Below are positions 43,624 to 53,479 of a stretch of 64,000 bases of DNA, piece after piece. Source of the DNA: Cystobacter ferrugineus (GTDB lineage: Bacteria > Myxococcota > Myxococcia > Myxococcales > Myxococcaceae); contig NZ_MPIN01000005.1 in NCBI RefSeq assembly GCF_001887355.1, positions 693,504-757,503 of the forward strand, written 5' to 3'. The position numbers and the translations under genes are program-made. Positions within the stretch are counted from its first letter, which is position 1. Every line of letters starts with the position of its first letter. Below the pieces are notes generated by a model, which worked only from the letters and a program-made list of their open reading frames with translations, was not told the origin of the DNA and searched no databases.

Positions 43624-44526
43624 TCACGCGGGCGCCGGAGCCCCGGGGGCCTCGGGCGGCAGCACGTAGGGGCCGAGCGTGTCCGGGTACTCGCGCACCA
43701 ACGTCTCGGGCGCGTGCACCTGGCGGCCGGTGAGCATCGTCTGGAGCATGAGCGCGTTGACGACGCCCTTGCCCCGCACGTGGTTGTTCGTCACCACGTA
43801 CACGTCACTCACCCGCGGGTGCGCGGCGATCTCCTTCGTGCGCTCGACCCAGGGCGCCAGCTCCCGGGCCGGGTACAGGTAGTCGTAGCGCTCCATCGCG
43901 CTCGCCGTCTTGCGGAACCAGTTGTGGAAGTTGCGCCCGTGCACCCGCACGTAGCCCACCGGCGAGGTCGCCCGCGCGCTCGGGCCGAGCGAGTGGCGGA
44001 ACAGCGGCTGATCGATGTTCACGAAGCCCACGCCCCGCTCGGCCAGTTCCACGAACACGTCCGGCTCGTTCCACGACGCGTGCCGCACCTCCAGCACCAG
44101 CGGCCACTCCGAGAACGTGGACACCACCTCGTCCAGCCAGTCGCGGTTGTCCCCGGTGTTGCGGAAGGACCAGGGGAACTGCACCAGCACCGCGCCCAGC
44201 CGCCCCGCCTCGTGCAGCGTGTCCAGCCCCTCGCGGGTGTTGCTCACCTCGTCCGCCGTCCACGCCGAGCCCCGCTCGTGGGTGAAGCGCCGCCACAGCT
44301 TCGCGGTGAAGCGGAAGTCCGGGTTGAACGCCGTGCGCTCCAGCCAGAGGGCCGCGTTGCGGCGGCTGATGGGCCGGTAGAAGCTGGTGTTCAGCTCCAG
44401 GGCATCGAAGTACCCGGCCAGGAGGGCCAGGGGATCGAAGCCCCTCGGCCTGGGCTTGGGGTACACGATGCCCGCCCAGTCGTCATAGCTCCACCCCGCC
44501 GGACCGATGCGAATCATCCTGTTCAT
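43624..44526 (-). CDS. DUF72 family protein
   Basis: 300 residues from ATG 44526 (ATG 44517 possible). DUF72 signatures are clear: IRIGPAGWSYDDWAGIVYP near the N-terminus, LELNTSFYRPI near 45, and FTAKLWRRFTH near 75; WPLVLEVRHASW and YVRVHGRNF follow. The family adopts a TIM-barrel fold of unknown enzymatic role and is widespread in bacteria. It is divergent from the aldo-keto reductase gene, with 130 nt between the starts. Confidence 0.9.
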   Translation of the reverse strand: MNRMIRIGPAGWSYDDWAGIVYPKPRPRGFDPLALLAGYFDALELNTSFYRPISRRNAALWLERTAFNPDFRFTAKLWRRFTHERGSAWTADEVSNTREGLDTLHEAGRLGAVLVQFPWSFRNTGDNRDWLDEVVSTFSEWPLVLEVRHASWNEPDVFVELAERGVGFVNIDQPLFRHSLGPSARATSPVGYVRVHGRNFHNWFRKTASAMERYDYLYPARELAPWVERTKEIAAHPRVSDVYVVTNNHVRGKGVVNALMLQTMLTGRQVHAPETLVREYPDTLGPYVLPPEAPGAPAPA

Positions 44527-44656
44527 CTGGGCAGCCCCCACCGCTGGCGCGACCCCCGGCCCGCTGGGCCATGCACTCGCGTGGCCGCTCCCAGGGCGAG
44601 CCGGCGGACGCATCTTCGCGGTTCATCCCGGCCAATGCCCGCCGTAGGTTCCCCGC

Positions 44657-45478
44657 ATGCGGACCCGTCCCATCCCCAAGAGTGGTGAGCAACTGCCCGT
44701 CGTCGGGCTCGGCACCTGGCAGACGTTCGACGTGGGCCCCTCGCCCGCGGAGCGAGCCTCCCAGAAGCAGGTGCTCCAGCGCTTCCTCGCGGCGGGCGCC
44801 CGGGTCATCGACTCCTCGCCCATGTACGGCCGCGCCGAGACGGTGACGGGAGATCTGCTGCGCGAGCTCGGTCAGGAGCGAACCCCCTTCCTGGCCACCA
44901 AGGTGTGGACCTCCGGCCGCGAGGAGGGCCTCACGCAGATGCGCGACTCGCTGCGCAAGATGGGCCACGGCCAGTTGGACCTGATGCAGGTGCACAACCT
45001 GGTGGACTGGCGCACCCACCTGCCCGTGCTGCGCGAGTGGAAGAAGCAGGGGCGCATCCGCTACCTCGGCGTGACGCACTACCAGCTCGGCGCCTTCGAC
45101 GAGTTGGAGAAGCTCATCCGCCACGAGGCGCTGGACTTCGTGCAACTGCCCTACTCCATCGCCGTGCGCGACGCGGAGAAGCGGCTGCTCCCCGCCGCCG
45201 CCGAGCACGGCACCGCGGTGCTGGTGATGCGGCCCTTCGAGAGCGGAGCGCTCTTCCGCCAGGTCAAGGGCAAACCTCTTCCTGCCTGGGCAGCCGAATT
45301 CGACTGTACGAGCTGGGCGGAGTTCTTTCTCAAATACATCCTCGGCCACCCGGCGGTGACCTGCCCCATCCCCGCCACCAGCAATCCCCGTCACCTGGAA
45401 GACAATCTGCGCGCGGGCAGCGGACGGCTCCCCGATGAGAAGACCCGGGCGCGCATGGTGGAGTACCTCGGGAAATGA
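44657..45478 (+). CDS. Aldo-keto reductase
   Basis: 273 residues. The AKR TIM-barrel tetrad is recognisable: Asp and Tyr in VIDSSPMYGRAE (near 51-56), Lys in FLATKVW (near 82) and His in LMQVHNL (near 113). It should reduce a carbonyl to an alcohol using NADPH. The C-terminal cofactor region holds CPIPATSNPRHLEDNL, the typical phosphate-binding stretch. No signal peptide; the substrate is unknown. Confidence 0.92.
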   Translation: MRTRPIPKSGEQLPVVGLGTWQTFDVGPSPAERASQKQVLQRFLAAGARVIDSSPMYGRAETVTGDLLRELGQERTPFLATKVWTSGREEGLTQMRDSLRKMGHGQLDLMQVHNLVDWRTHLPVLREWKKQGRIRYLGVTHYQLGAFDELEKLIRHEALDFVQLPYSIAVRDAEKRLLPAAAEHGTAVLVMRPFESGALFRQVKGKPLPAWAAEFDCTSWAEFFLKYILGHPAVTCPIPATSNPRHLEDNLRAGSGRLPDEKTRARMVEYLGK

Positions 45479-45542
45479 ACCCGGGTCTTCCATTTATCCT
45501 GTTCTAGCGGACTAACTACGGAAGTCATGGTAGGGTCAGACC

Positions 45543-46796
45543 ATGACTCGATTCAACCCCATTCGCTCCATCGCGCCCCTGTTGTGGTTGCTGTGTCTGG
45601 CCGGTGTCTCCGCCCAGGCGCAAACCAAGAGCACCAAGCGAGGCGTGGCCTATGGCTATCACTCCGCCGAGGACATGAAGGCCCTCTCCAAGGGAATCAG
45701 CTGGTGGTACAACTGGGCCCCCACGCCCGAGGCGGGTGCCGCCAGCGTGGCCTCCTCGGTGGGCGTCTCGTTCGTGCCCATGGTCTGGGGCGGCACGCCG
45801 AACGCGGATCAACTGGCCGCCTCCATCCCCGCGGGCACCCAGTACCTGCTCGGCTTCAACGAGCCCAACTTCAAGAGCCAGGCCAGGAAGACGCCCAGCG
45901 AGGCGGCGGCGCTCTGGCCCATTCTGGAGGAGGTGGCCCGCCGCAAGAACCTCAAGCTGGCATCCCCCGCCGTCAACTACTGCGGAGATTGTGTCTCCGA
46001 AGGTGGCGTGACCTTCACGGATCCCGTGGTCTATCTGGATGCCTTCTTCGCCAAGTGCACCAATTGCCAGGTGGATTACGTCGCCGTGCACTGGTACGCG
46101 TGCGACCTGAGCGCGCTCAAGTGGTACATCGGCCTGTTCAAGAAGTACAACAAGCCCATCTGGCTGACCGAGTTCGCCTGCGGAGACCGGCCGCACGATC
46201 AGATCACCCTGGACGTGCAAAAGAAATACATGACGGACGCCGTCACCTACCTCGAGAGCGAGCCCGCCGTCTTCCGCTACTCGTGGTTCTCCGGCCGCAA
46301 CAACGAGATTCCCAACATCAACCTGCTCGGCGCGTCGGGGCAGCTCACGGAGCTGGGCAACCTGTACGTCTCCCTGCCCGCGGGCGGCAGCACCCCACTC
46401 CCCACGGGCAACAAGCTGACGCCGGTGGCGGCCACGGCCTCCTCCACCGAGAACGGCGGCACCGCCGCGGCCAATGCCATCGATGGCAACCTGAGCACCC
46501 GCTGGAGCAGTGCCTTCGCGGATCCGCAGTACCTCCAGCTCGACCTGGGCGCCGCGAAGAAGATCACCGGCGTGCGGCTCACCTGGGAGGCGGCCTACGG
46601 CAAGGACTACCAGGTCCAGGTGTCCAACGACGCCGCGACCTGGACGACCGTGGCCACGGTGGTGGGCGGGGATGGCGGCGTGGATGACCACACCGGCCTG
46701 TCCGCCACCGCCCGCTACGTGCGCATCCACGGCACGAAGCGCTCCACCGGGTACGGCTACTCCCTCTTCGAGGTGGAGCTGTTCGGCACGCCGTAG
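45543..46796 (+). CDS. Secreted GH128-like beta-1,3-glucanase with discoidin/CBM32 domain
   Basis: 417 residues with a signal peptide (ending near AGVSAQAQT). Catalytic domain about 30-280: YLLGFNEPNF holds the acid/base Glu107, and PIWLTEFACG holds the nucleophile Glu210, the arrangement of glycosyl hydrolase catalytic core Asl1/GH128 enzymes acting on beta-1,3-glucan. A Cys pair (CGDC, CTNC) and VDYVAVHWYACD are typical. The C-terminal F5/8 type C domain (about 290-417, ASSTENGGTAAANAIDGN, WSSAFADPQYLQLDLG) binds carbohydrate. It may attack fungal or yeast walls, in keeping with a predatory lifestyle (inference). Confidence 0.9.
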   Translation: MTRFNPIRSIAPLLWLLCLAGVSAQAQTKSTKRGVAYGYHSAEDMKALSKGISWWYNWAPTPEAGAASVASSVGVSFVPMVWGGTPNADQLAASIPAGTQYLLGFNEPNFKSQARKTPSEAAALWPILEEVARRKNLKLASPAVNYCGDCVSEGGVTFTDPVVYLDAFFAKCTNCQVDYVAVHWYACDLSALKWYIGLFKKYNKPIWLTEFACGDRPHDQITLDVQKKYMTDAVTYLESEPAVFRYSWFSGRNNEIPNINLLGASGQLTELGNLYVSLPAGGSTPLPTGNKLTPVAATASSTENGGTAAANAIDGNLSTRWSSAFADPQYLQLDLGAAKKITGVRLTWEAAYGKDYQVQVSNDAATWTTVATVVGGDGGVDDHTGLSATARYVRIHGTKRSTGYGYSLFEVELFGTP

Positions 46797-46823
46797 CTCA
46801 CGCCGTGGCCCAAACGGGCCCGC

Positions 46824-47969
46824 TCAGGCCTCGGGATCGAGGAAGAGCAGGCCCGCGGGGGGCGCGGGCTCCACCCGCAGCGTCTTCGACGGGAGCGTCT
46901 GCGCGGCCTCCATCACCGCGCGCACCTCCCACAGCGGCGGAGGGTTGAGGGCGAAGCCCGCCTGGAACTTCCCCTCCTCCACTCCCCGCACCAGCGACTC
47001 GAGGCCCCGCACCGCGAACACGTTCGGGTGCCCGGGTGCCTCGGGCTCCTTGATGCCCAGCACCGTGCGCAGCACCAGCGCGTTGAGCAGCGCCAGATCC
47101 AGGCTGCGCAGCGTGGGATTGCGCGGGGCCGCCTTCAGGTGCGCCAAGTCCAACCCCTGCCGGAAGCGGAGGATCTTCCCCCTCCCCCCGGGCAGCACCA
47201 GCAGCACCGCGTGCTGTCCGCGCACCAGCGTGGCCAGCCGCTCGCGTGCGTGGCTCACGCCCCGCGCGCTCGTCAGCGGCTCGTCGAGCTCGTAGACGCG
47301 CGCGTAGGCCGCCACGAGCGTGAGGAAGGTGTCCTCGTGGAAGGTGTCCAGGCCTTGGAGGCCTCGGTGCACGGGCTCGAAGTGCAGTCCCGGATCCGAC
47401 AGGGGCACGATGGCCGCGAGGCTCGGCCGGCGCTCGTCGAGCTCCGCCAGGGGCCGCAGCGGCGCCTCATCGAGCACCGCCTGGATGCGCCGGGCCACCG
47501 CGGACGGCTCGATGCGGCGCAGGGTGAGGGGCTCCCCCTGGAACGTCCCCTGCCACACCACGCTGCTGCGCTCGGCCGCCTCCGCCAGCAGGCCCCGGAG
47601 GATGCCGTGATCATCGGCCGCCAGGGTGATGGCGGGCTCCACCTGGGCGGAGCGGGGCCGGTAGGGATCGCTCTCCAGGGGATCGGCCGCGTCGGGCGCG
47701 AGCGCGCACAGCAGGAAGCGCACCGGAGGCGCGCCCAGCGGGCCCTCCTGGGCGGGCACCTCGGCCAGGTACAGGGCGGGCCGGCTGTCACGCAGCACCG
47801 CTCCCGCCGCCCGCCAGCGGCCCAGCTCCGCCGTGGGATCCACCCGATCCAACAGCGGACGCACCGAGGCGGACCGGGGCGGCGCGCTGAAGGAGCCGCC
47901 TCCGTCATCGGCCAACAGATGGGACTCGAGCGAGGGAAGCAGAGCGGAGAAGGGAAGGACACGCGCCAT
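46824..47969 (-). CDS. DUF1015 family protein
   Basis: 381 residues from ATG 47969, preferred over upstream in-frame starts because the sequence before it has non-coding character. The DUF1015 features are visible: DPTAELGRWRAAGAVLRDS near 40, ALYLAEVPAQ near 65, DDHGILRGLLAEAAE near 120, and QGLDTFHEDTFLTLVAAYARVYELDEP near 195-220. The family is a conserved bacterial protein of unknown role, often linked to phosphate or kinase genes. Stands alone; the PHA-type gene starts divergently after 194 nt. Confidence 0.82.
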   Translation of the reverse strand: MARVLPFSALLPSLESHLLADDGGGSFSAPPRSASVRPLLDRVDPTAELGRWRAAGAVLRDSRPALYLAEVPAQEGPLGAPPVRFLLCALAPDAADPLESDPYRPRSAQVEPAITLAADDHGILRGLLAEAAERSSVVWQGTFQGEPLTLRRIEPSAVARRIQAVLDEAPLRPLAELDERRPSLAAIVPLSDPGLHFEPVHRGLQGLDTFHEDTFLTLVAAYARVYELDEPLTSARGVSHARERLATLVRGQHAVLLVLPGGRGKILRFRQGLDLAHLKAAPRNPTLRSLDLALLNALVLRTVLGIKEPEAPGHPNVFAVRGLESLVRGVEEGKFQAGFALNPPPLWEVRAVMEAAQTLPSKTLRVEPAPPAGLLFLDPEA

Positions 47970-48163
47970 GCACCCAAGGTGGAGATGCCCCCCCTTTGCG
48001 TCCAGCAAGGGGGTCCGGCCCGGGAGGCGGCCAGGAAGCCAGGCGCCACGAGGCCCGATCGGACTGTTGACTTCCAGGCTCCCGCCAGAGACACCCGGGT
48101 TCACATCCCGTCCCGCCCTCACTAGACCCGAGGCAGGACATCACCCACCCGAAGGAGCGCCAG

Positions 48164-48484
48164 ATGGGCACGATGAAGTTCGAGATCCCCCACACCCTCA
48201 ACAAGGACGATGCGAGGAAGCGCGTCGAGCAGCTCCTTCAGTACTGGAAGAGCAAGTACGGCGTGCAGTCGAACTGGTCGGGCGACGGGGCGAAGGTGAC
48301 CGGCAAGGTGATGGGCATCAGCCTGGACGCCAACTTCACCATCACCGACGGCGTCATCCAGGGCGAGGGCACGGACCCGGGCATGCTGCTGCGCAGCAAG
48401 GCCAAGTCCTACATCCAGGACAAGTTCGCCAGCGTGCTGGATGCGTCCAAGAGCACCGACGACGTGAACAAGGGCCTCGCCTGA
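48164..48484 (+). CDS. Polyhydroxyalkanoic acid system-type small protein
   Basis: 106 residues with AAGGAG at about 9 nt before the ATG. It matches the short family found at PHA granule loci: an N-terminal FEIPHTLNKDDARKRVEQLL, then VQSNWSGDGAKVTGKVMG and FTITDGVIQGEGT, ending with a helix (KAKSYIQDKFASVLDA). In such proteins a curved beta-sheet with helices is predicted; a role in granule binding or in another lipid-like process is possible. No phaC or phaP is near. It converges on frzF. Confidence 0.75.
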   Translation: MGTMKFEIPHTLNKDDARKRVEQLLQYWKSKYGVQSNWSGDGAKVTGKVMGISLDANFTITDGVIQGEGTDPGMLLRSKAKSYIQDKFASVLDASKSTDDVNKGLA

Positions 48485-48494
48485 CGAGGTGCCC

Positions 48495-50114
48495 CTAGCG
48501 CGGGGGCCCTTCCTCCAGCGCGGCGAGCGCGTAGCGGGCCGCGCGGGAGATGGCCTCGGCCGAGTCCGGCAGCTCCGGGTAGTGGCCGGCCAGGGGCCGC
48601 TGGGGGAAGCGTAGCTGCGAGATGGCGTTGCGGTAGCTGCGCCGCGCCGCCTCGTGATCGCTCAAGCGCTCGTGCACCTGCGCCATGAGGTAGTGGCCGA
48701 TGGCGAGCGAGGGCTCCAGGAAGAGCGCCTTGCCGAGCTCGGAACGCGCCTCGGGCAGCTCCCCGGCCTGGAGCGCCGCGAGCCCGCCGAACACCCGCGC
48801 CTCCACGCACAACGGCTCGCGGTGGAGCGCCTGGTTGAAGGCCTCGCGCGCGTCGTTGATCCGCCCCGTGAGCGAGTAGAGGTTGCCGATGGTGAGCAGC
48901 GCATCCAGGTGGTTGGGCTCATCCACCAGGAGCTGCTCCACGGTGGCCACCGCGGACACGAAGTCACCGCGCTCGATCATCCGCACGGCCGCGTTGAGCC
49001 GCTCGCCGGGCGAGAGCATCAGGCTCCAGGCGGGCATCTCGTTGGTGGGGCGCGTACGCGCGGCCTGGATGAACTCGGCGCTCAGCGCGGGCGTGCGGCG
49101 CGTGGGCGTCTTCATGTCCGAGGCGTCCAACGTCTGCTGCAGGGCCTCGGTGGACGGGAGCATCGCGGGCGTGCGGACGGTCGGCCGGGGCTTGGGCGGG
49201 GTCGGTGCCGCCGGCCGGGGCGGCGTCGCGGAAGGCTGCGTGCCCAGGGCCACGGGCTTGGAGCCCGCGCCGGGAGTGCGCGGCTCCAGGGGTTTGACGG
49301 GCCGGCGGTAGATGAACGAGCCCTCCATCTCCACCATCTCGAAGCGGTCGTAGACCTTGAAGAGGCTCTCCGAGTAGCCCAGCAGCAAGAGCGCTCCGGG
49401 CCGCAGTGCCGCGAGGAAGCGGTCCATCAGCGCGCAGATGGTGGGCAGGTCGAAGTAGATGATGACGTTGCGGCAGAGGATGAGATCCAACGACTCGGGC
49501 TTGACCTTCTCGAAGACGGGAACCGCGAGGTTCTGCCCGTCGAAGCGCACGTAGTCCTTGAGCGAGGAGACGATCTCATACCCCCCGGGCACCTGCCGGA
49601 AGAAGCGCGTGCGGCGATCGGTGGGGATGCTGGCCACGCGCCGCGAGGAGAAGCGGCCCTGTCTGGCGGCCTCCACGGCGGCGAGGTTGAGATCCGTGGC
49701 CCACAGGTCCACCTCGATGGGCAGCGCGCCCAGCTCGGCGAGCACCATGGCCACGCTGTAGGGCTCCTCCCCGGTGGCGCAGCCCGCGGACCAGATGGAC
49801 ACCCGGCGCGTCTCGCGCCGCGCGCGCGCCAGCGCCTCCGGGAGGATGCGGTTCTCCAGCGCGCTGAACTGCTTGGGATCGCGGAAGAACTCCGTGTGGC
49901 CCACGGTGACGAGCGGCAGGAGCTTGCGCAGCTCGTCCTCCTGGGTGCGCAGGCGATTGACGTACTCCTCGGAGTCCTCGAGCCCCGACAGGGGCATGCG
50001 CGTGGACAGCGCCAGGCGCAGGCTGTGGTAGCCGTCCGGGGTGATCTTCAGCCCCGCGCGCTCCAGCAGCAGGGAGGCCAGTTGCTGCAGGGCCCGGGAG
50101 GTCACTGTCAGCAT
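48495..50114 (-). CDS. frzF: FrzF, CheR-type methyltransferase with TPR domain
   Basis: 539 residues from ATG 50114, which overlaps the frzG stop region by 7 nt. The CheR domain (about 1-270) has the SAM-binding [17 protein letters not shown] and [12 protein letters not shown]; a Pro/Ala-rich linker (about 280-345) leads to TPR helices (about 385-490: [40 protein letters not shown]). In M. xanthus FrzF methylates glutamates of the receptor FrzCD, adjusting the reversal frequency of the cell. The TPR domain tunes this activity. Last gene of the frz operon. Confidence 0.95.
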   Translation of the reverse strand: MLTVTSRALQQLASLLLERAGLKITPDGYHSLRLALSTRMPLSGLEDSEEYVNRLRTQEDELRKLLPLVTVGHTEFFRDPKQFSALENRILPEALARARRETRRVSIWSAGCATGEEPYSVAMVLAELGALPIEVDLWATDLNLAAVEAARQGRFSSRRVASIPTDRRTRFFRQVPGGYEIVSSLKDYVRFDGQNLAVPVFEKVKPESLDLILCRNVIIYFDLPTICALMDRFLAALRPGALLLLGYSESLFKVYDRFEMVEMEGSFIYRRPVKPLEPRTPGAGSKPVALGTQPSATPPRPAAPTPPKPRPTVRTPAMLPSTEALQQTLDASDMKTPTRRTPALSAEFIQAARTRPTNEMPAWSLMLSPGERLNAAVRMIERGDFVSAVATVEQLLVDEPNHLDALLTIGNLYSLTGRINDAREAFNQALHREPLCVEARVFGGLAALQAGELPEARSELGKALFLEPSLAIGHYLMAQVHERLSDHEAARRSYRNAISQLRFPQRPLAGHYPELPDSAEAISRAARYALAALEEGPPR

Positions 50115-51115
50115 GTGCGCACCCACTGGGTGAGGGTTGGTCCGATGCGATCGAGTGGAAGGACTTCCTCGGCGGCACCCAGCCGCACGGCTTCCTTGGG
50201 CATTCCGTACACGGCGCACGTCGCCTTGTCCTGGGCGATGGTGCGGCCGCCGCGCTCGCGGATCTCCTTGAGCCCCCGGGCGCCGTCGCGGCCCATGCCG
50301 GTGAGGATGACGCCCAGCACGCGCGTGCCGAAGGTCGCCGCCGCCGACGTGAGCAGCACGTCACACGAGGGCCGGAAGCCGCGCACCGGCGGCCCCGGAT
50401 CCAGCGACAACAGGCCCCCCGAGCGCACCAGCAGGTGCGAGCCCGAGGGGGCGATATAGACGGAGCCGGGCACCATGGCGTCTCCTTCGGAGGCCTCCAC
50501 CACGCGCAACGACGAGCTGGCACCCAACCACTGCGCGAGCCCCTCGGTGAAGCCCTCACTGATGTGCTGGCAGATGCACACGGGGGCGGGAAAATCCTGG
50601 GGCAGGGTCTTGAGCAGCACGGAGAGCGCCTTGGGCCCGCCGAGCGACGAGGCGATGGCCACCAGGGGGTACGGCGCCTCGGAGGGAGCGGGGCGCACGG
50701 GCTTGGACTGGCCCTGGACGGGGCGCGACACGCGCACCTCGGCGAGCAGCATCAACTTGCGGCTCACCGTGTGCCAGAACTCGGTGCCAGGCTCGGCCGG
50801 CCGGGACACCACCTCCACGGCCCCCGAGGCGAGCGCCTGGAAGGCCTCGGCATCGGAGAGCAGCCCCGGGTGCAGCGCGAGCACGGGCACGGGCCGCTCC
50901 ACCATGACGCGGGCGATGGCCTGGAGCGACTCCGGCCCGGACAGGTCCACCACGACCACGTCCGGGTGAAGCCGCTGCACGCCCTCGAGCGCCTCGGCGA
51001 AGCCACAGACGTTGCCCGATGGGGCGAGCACGCTCCCATCGAACAGTCCTCGCGAGGCGCTCCGGAACACCTCGCCCACGAGCAACACCCGGTATGCGGA
51101 TGCACCGACGTCCAA
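50108..51115 (-). CDS. frzG: FrzG, CheB-type methylesterase
   Basis: 335 residues from TTG 51115, chosen because AGGGGG lies upstream and the length fits the M. xanthus protein (about 334, from memory). The N-terminal receiver-like domain holds [12 protein letters not shown] with Asp57 at the phosphoacceptor place but lacks the usual acidic pair, so it may be degenerate. The CheB methylesterase triad is Ser157 (ASSLGG), His184 (QHISEG) and Asp277 (TGMGRDGA). It removes methyl groups from FrzCD. It starts 19 nt after the frzE stop. Confidence 0.93.
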   Translation of the reverse strand: MDVGASAYRVLLVGEVFRSASRGLFDGSVLAPSGNVCGFAEALEGVQRLHPDVVVVDLSGPESLQAIARVMVERPVPVLALHPGLLSDAEAFQALASGAVEVVSRPAEPGTEFWHTVSRKLMLLAEVRVSRPVQGQSKPVRPAPSEAPYPLVAIASSLGGPKALSVLLKTLPQDFPAPVCICQHISEGFTEGLAQWLGASSSLRVVEASEGDAMVPGSVYIAPSGSHLLVRSGGLLSLDPGPPVRGFRPSCDVLLTSAAATFGTRVLGVILTGMGRDGARGLKEIRERGGRTIAQDKATCAVYGMPKEAVRLGAAEEVLPLDRIGPTLTQWVRTC

Positions 51116-51134
51116 GAGATCCCCCTGCCCTCTC

Positions 51135-53417
51135 TCAGGTGAGCCGATCGATGGTCTGGGCGAGGCTCTCCACACCCAGCTCGCCCTTGACCAGGTATGC
51201 ATCCGCGCCCGCCTCGGCCCCGCGCCGTCTGTCCTCGGGGGATGCAAGCGAGGACAGGACGATGACCGGCGTGCGCGCCAGCCCCGCGGTGGACTTGAGC
51301 CTGCGTGTGAACGAGAAGCCATCCAAGCGGGGCATCTGCACGTCGGTGAGGATGAGATCGTACGTCTGGGACTGGGCGCGCAGATAGCCCTCTTCGCCAT
51401 CCTGGGCCTCGTCCACGGTGTGGCCGAGCGCCTTGACAAGCGCGGATTCCGTGGCACGCGCGATGGGCGAGTCGTCCACCAGCAGCACCTTGAGCCGCTT
51501 GGCGGTGGTGCCCTGGGTGACGGGCCGCGCCATGCGGCGCACCTCCGTCATGATGTCCGGCACGTGCAGCAGCACGGCGATGCGGCCATCCTCCAGCGCG
51601 GCGGTGCCGGCGATGAAGGCGGCGCCCTTGAGGAACTCGCCGCCGCAGGGCTTCACCGCCACCTCGCGCTCGTCCACGAAGCCATCCACCACCAGGGCGG
51701 CATGGTCATCGCCGTGACGCACCACCACGGCGGGCGGCTTGTCGAAGCGGTTGCCACCATTGACGCCGAGCAAGGGCCCCAGGCCCACCAGCGCGATGGG
51801 CTTGCCGCGGTGCTTGACCGCCAGGGTGCCGAACACCTCCATGCGATCATCCGGCTTCACGCGCATCACCGCCACCACGTCGGCGGCGGGAATGCCGTAG
51901 ACGTCATCGCCCAGGCGCACCAGCAGCACCTTCATGAGCGCGAGCGACTGCGGCAGGCGCAGGGTGAAGGTGGAGCCACGGCCCAGGCGGCTGGAGATGC
52001 CCACCGAGCCGCCCAGCGACTCCACCTTCTTCTTCACCACGTCCATGCCCACGCCGCGGCCGGAGATGTCGGTGATCTCCTCGCGGGTGGAGAAGCCGGG
52101 GCGGAAGATGAGCTCGATGGCCTCGCGCTCGGAGAGCGAGGCGGCCTGGTTCTCCGTGAGCAGGTGCTTGCGGATGGCCACCTCGCGCAGCTTCTGCGGA
52201 TCCATGCCGCGGCCGTCGTCATCCACCTCGATGCTGAGCATGTCGCCGTCGGCGCGCACGCGGATGCGCAGGCGTCCCGCGGCGGGCTTGCCGAGCATGC
52301 GGCGCTCGTCCGGGGTCTCCAGGCCGTGGTCCACGCCGTTGCGCAAGAGGTGCACGAGCGCGTCGCGCACGTCGGCCAGCATCGAGCGGTCCACGCCCAG
52401 GTCGGCGTTCTCGATGACGAGATCCACCTCCTTGGCCTGGGAGCGCGACAGATCGCGCACGGCGCGCGGGAAGGCGTCGAAGACGGTGGACAGGGGCACG
52501 AGCCGGGCCTCGGCCACGTGATCCGCCATCATGGCCAGGTTGCCGTGCAGCGTCTCGATGCCATCGCCGTTGCTGCGCACGAAGCGGAACGCGTCATCGC
52601 GCAGCATGTGCAGGTCGCCCTCGATGTGCTCCAGGTCGTTGCGCAGCGTGTTGGGCACCTCGAGCTGCTCGGTGAGCCGCAGGAAGCGGTCGCCCAGGCG
52701 CGAGAAGCGCTGGAGCAGCGATTCGATCTGCGAGGCGCGCAGGCGGCCGCGCGCGCTCTCCACCAGCAGGTCTCCGGCGAGCAGACCGAGCGAGTCGAGC
52801 ACCTCGACGTTCACGCGGATGCTGCGGTCGGCCAGCTTGTGGTGCGGCTCCTCGTGCTGCTCGGCCTTGGCGGCCCGGGGCGCGGGAGCGGGAGCGGCGG
52901 GCGCGGGAGGAGGCGCGTAGGCGGGCTCCACGGCCTCGGCCATGACCTCCATCACGGTCTCGGCGTGAGCGGGGCGCACGGCCGGGATGCTCGTGGACGA
53001 GGGCGCCTTGACGCCGCCGATGGGGGGAATGGGATGGCCGGACGCCGCGGAGAGCGCCTCGCACATCTCCTGGGAGGCCAGGGTGCCCACCTGGGCGCCC
53101 TCGTGATCCTCCAGCAGGTCCGAGATGGTGTCACACGCGCGCAGGAGCAGGTCCGTCGCCACCTCGGTGGCGGCCTTGCCTTCGCGCTCGGCGCGCAGCA
53201 CGTCCTCGGCCGCGTGCGCGAGCTGGCCGATGGCGGCCAGGCCGAGCATGCGCGCCTCGCCCTTCATCGTGTGCAGCTCGCGCGCGACCTCGTCCGCCGC
53301 CTGGTCCGCGGTGGGCTTCTCCAGGTCGAGCACGCCGAGCTGGATCTTCTGCAGCCGATCCGCGCTGACTTCCTGGAACTTCTGCAGGAGGGATCTCTTG
53401 AGTGACTCGGTATCCAT
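51135..53417 (-). CDS. frzE: FrzE, CheA-CheY hybrid histidine kinase
   Basis: 760 residues. The HPt domain holds His49 (ELHTMKGEARMLG), the same number as the phosphorylated His of M. xanthus FrzE. A Pro/Ala-rich linker (about 155-185) is followed by the CheA dimerisation and ATPase domains (VHLLRNGVDHGLETP, DDDGRGMD, GRGVGMDVVKKKVE), a CheW-like domain (about 490-625) and a C-terminal receiver (about 640-760) with VDDS and Asp692 (LILTDVQMP). In M. xanthus the kinase passes phosphate to FrzZ, and its own receiver acts as a brake. All catalytic residues are present. Confidence 0.97.
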   Translation of the reverse strand: MDTESLKRSLLQKFQEVSADRLQKIQLGVLDLEKPTADQAADEVARELHTMKGEARMLGLAAIGQLAHAAEDVLRAEREGKAATEVATDLLLRACDTISDLLEDHEGAQVGTLASQEMCEALSAASGHPIPPIGGVKAPSSTSIPAVRPAHAETVMEVMAEAVEPAYAPPPAPAAPAPAPRAAKAEQHEEPHHKLADRSIRVNVEVLDSLGLLAGDLLVESARGRLRASQIESLLQRFSRLGDRFLRLTEQLEVPNTLRNDLEHIEGDLHMLRDDAFRFVRSNGDGIETLHGNLAMMADHVAEARLVPLSTVFDAFPRAVRDLSRSQAKEVDLVIENADLGVDRSMLADVRDALVHLLRNGVDHGLETPDERRMLGKPAAGRLRIRVRADGDMLSIEVDDDGRGMDPQKLREVAIRKHLLTENQAASLSEREAIELIFRPGFSTREEITDISGRGVGMDVVKKKVESLGGSVGISSRLGRGSTFTLRLPQSLALMKVLLVRLGDDVYGIPAADVVAVMRVKPDDRMEVFGTLAVKHRGKPIALVGLGPLLGVNGGNRFDKPPAVVVRHGDDHAALVVDGFVDEREVAVKPCGGEFLKGAAFIAGTAALEDGRIAVLLHVPDIMTEVRRMARPVTQGTTAKRLKVLLVDDSPIARATESALVKALGHTVDEAQDGEEGYLRAQSQTYDLILTDVQMPRLDGFSFTRRLKSTAGLARTPVIVLSSLASPEDRRRGAEAGADAYLVKGELGVESLAQTIDRLT

Positions 53418-53479
53418 GCGTGTGGGGCACCCGGGCGGCTTTCAACCAGCCCGGGTGGACTCCTCCCGCTCCTGTCTCG

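Noticed and set aside
51012..53405. 797-residue plus-strand open frame opposite frzE
   Set aside because: Shadow of frzE; the minus-strand protein has clear kinase motifs.
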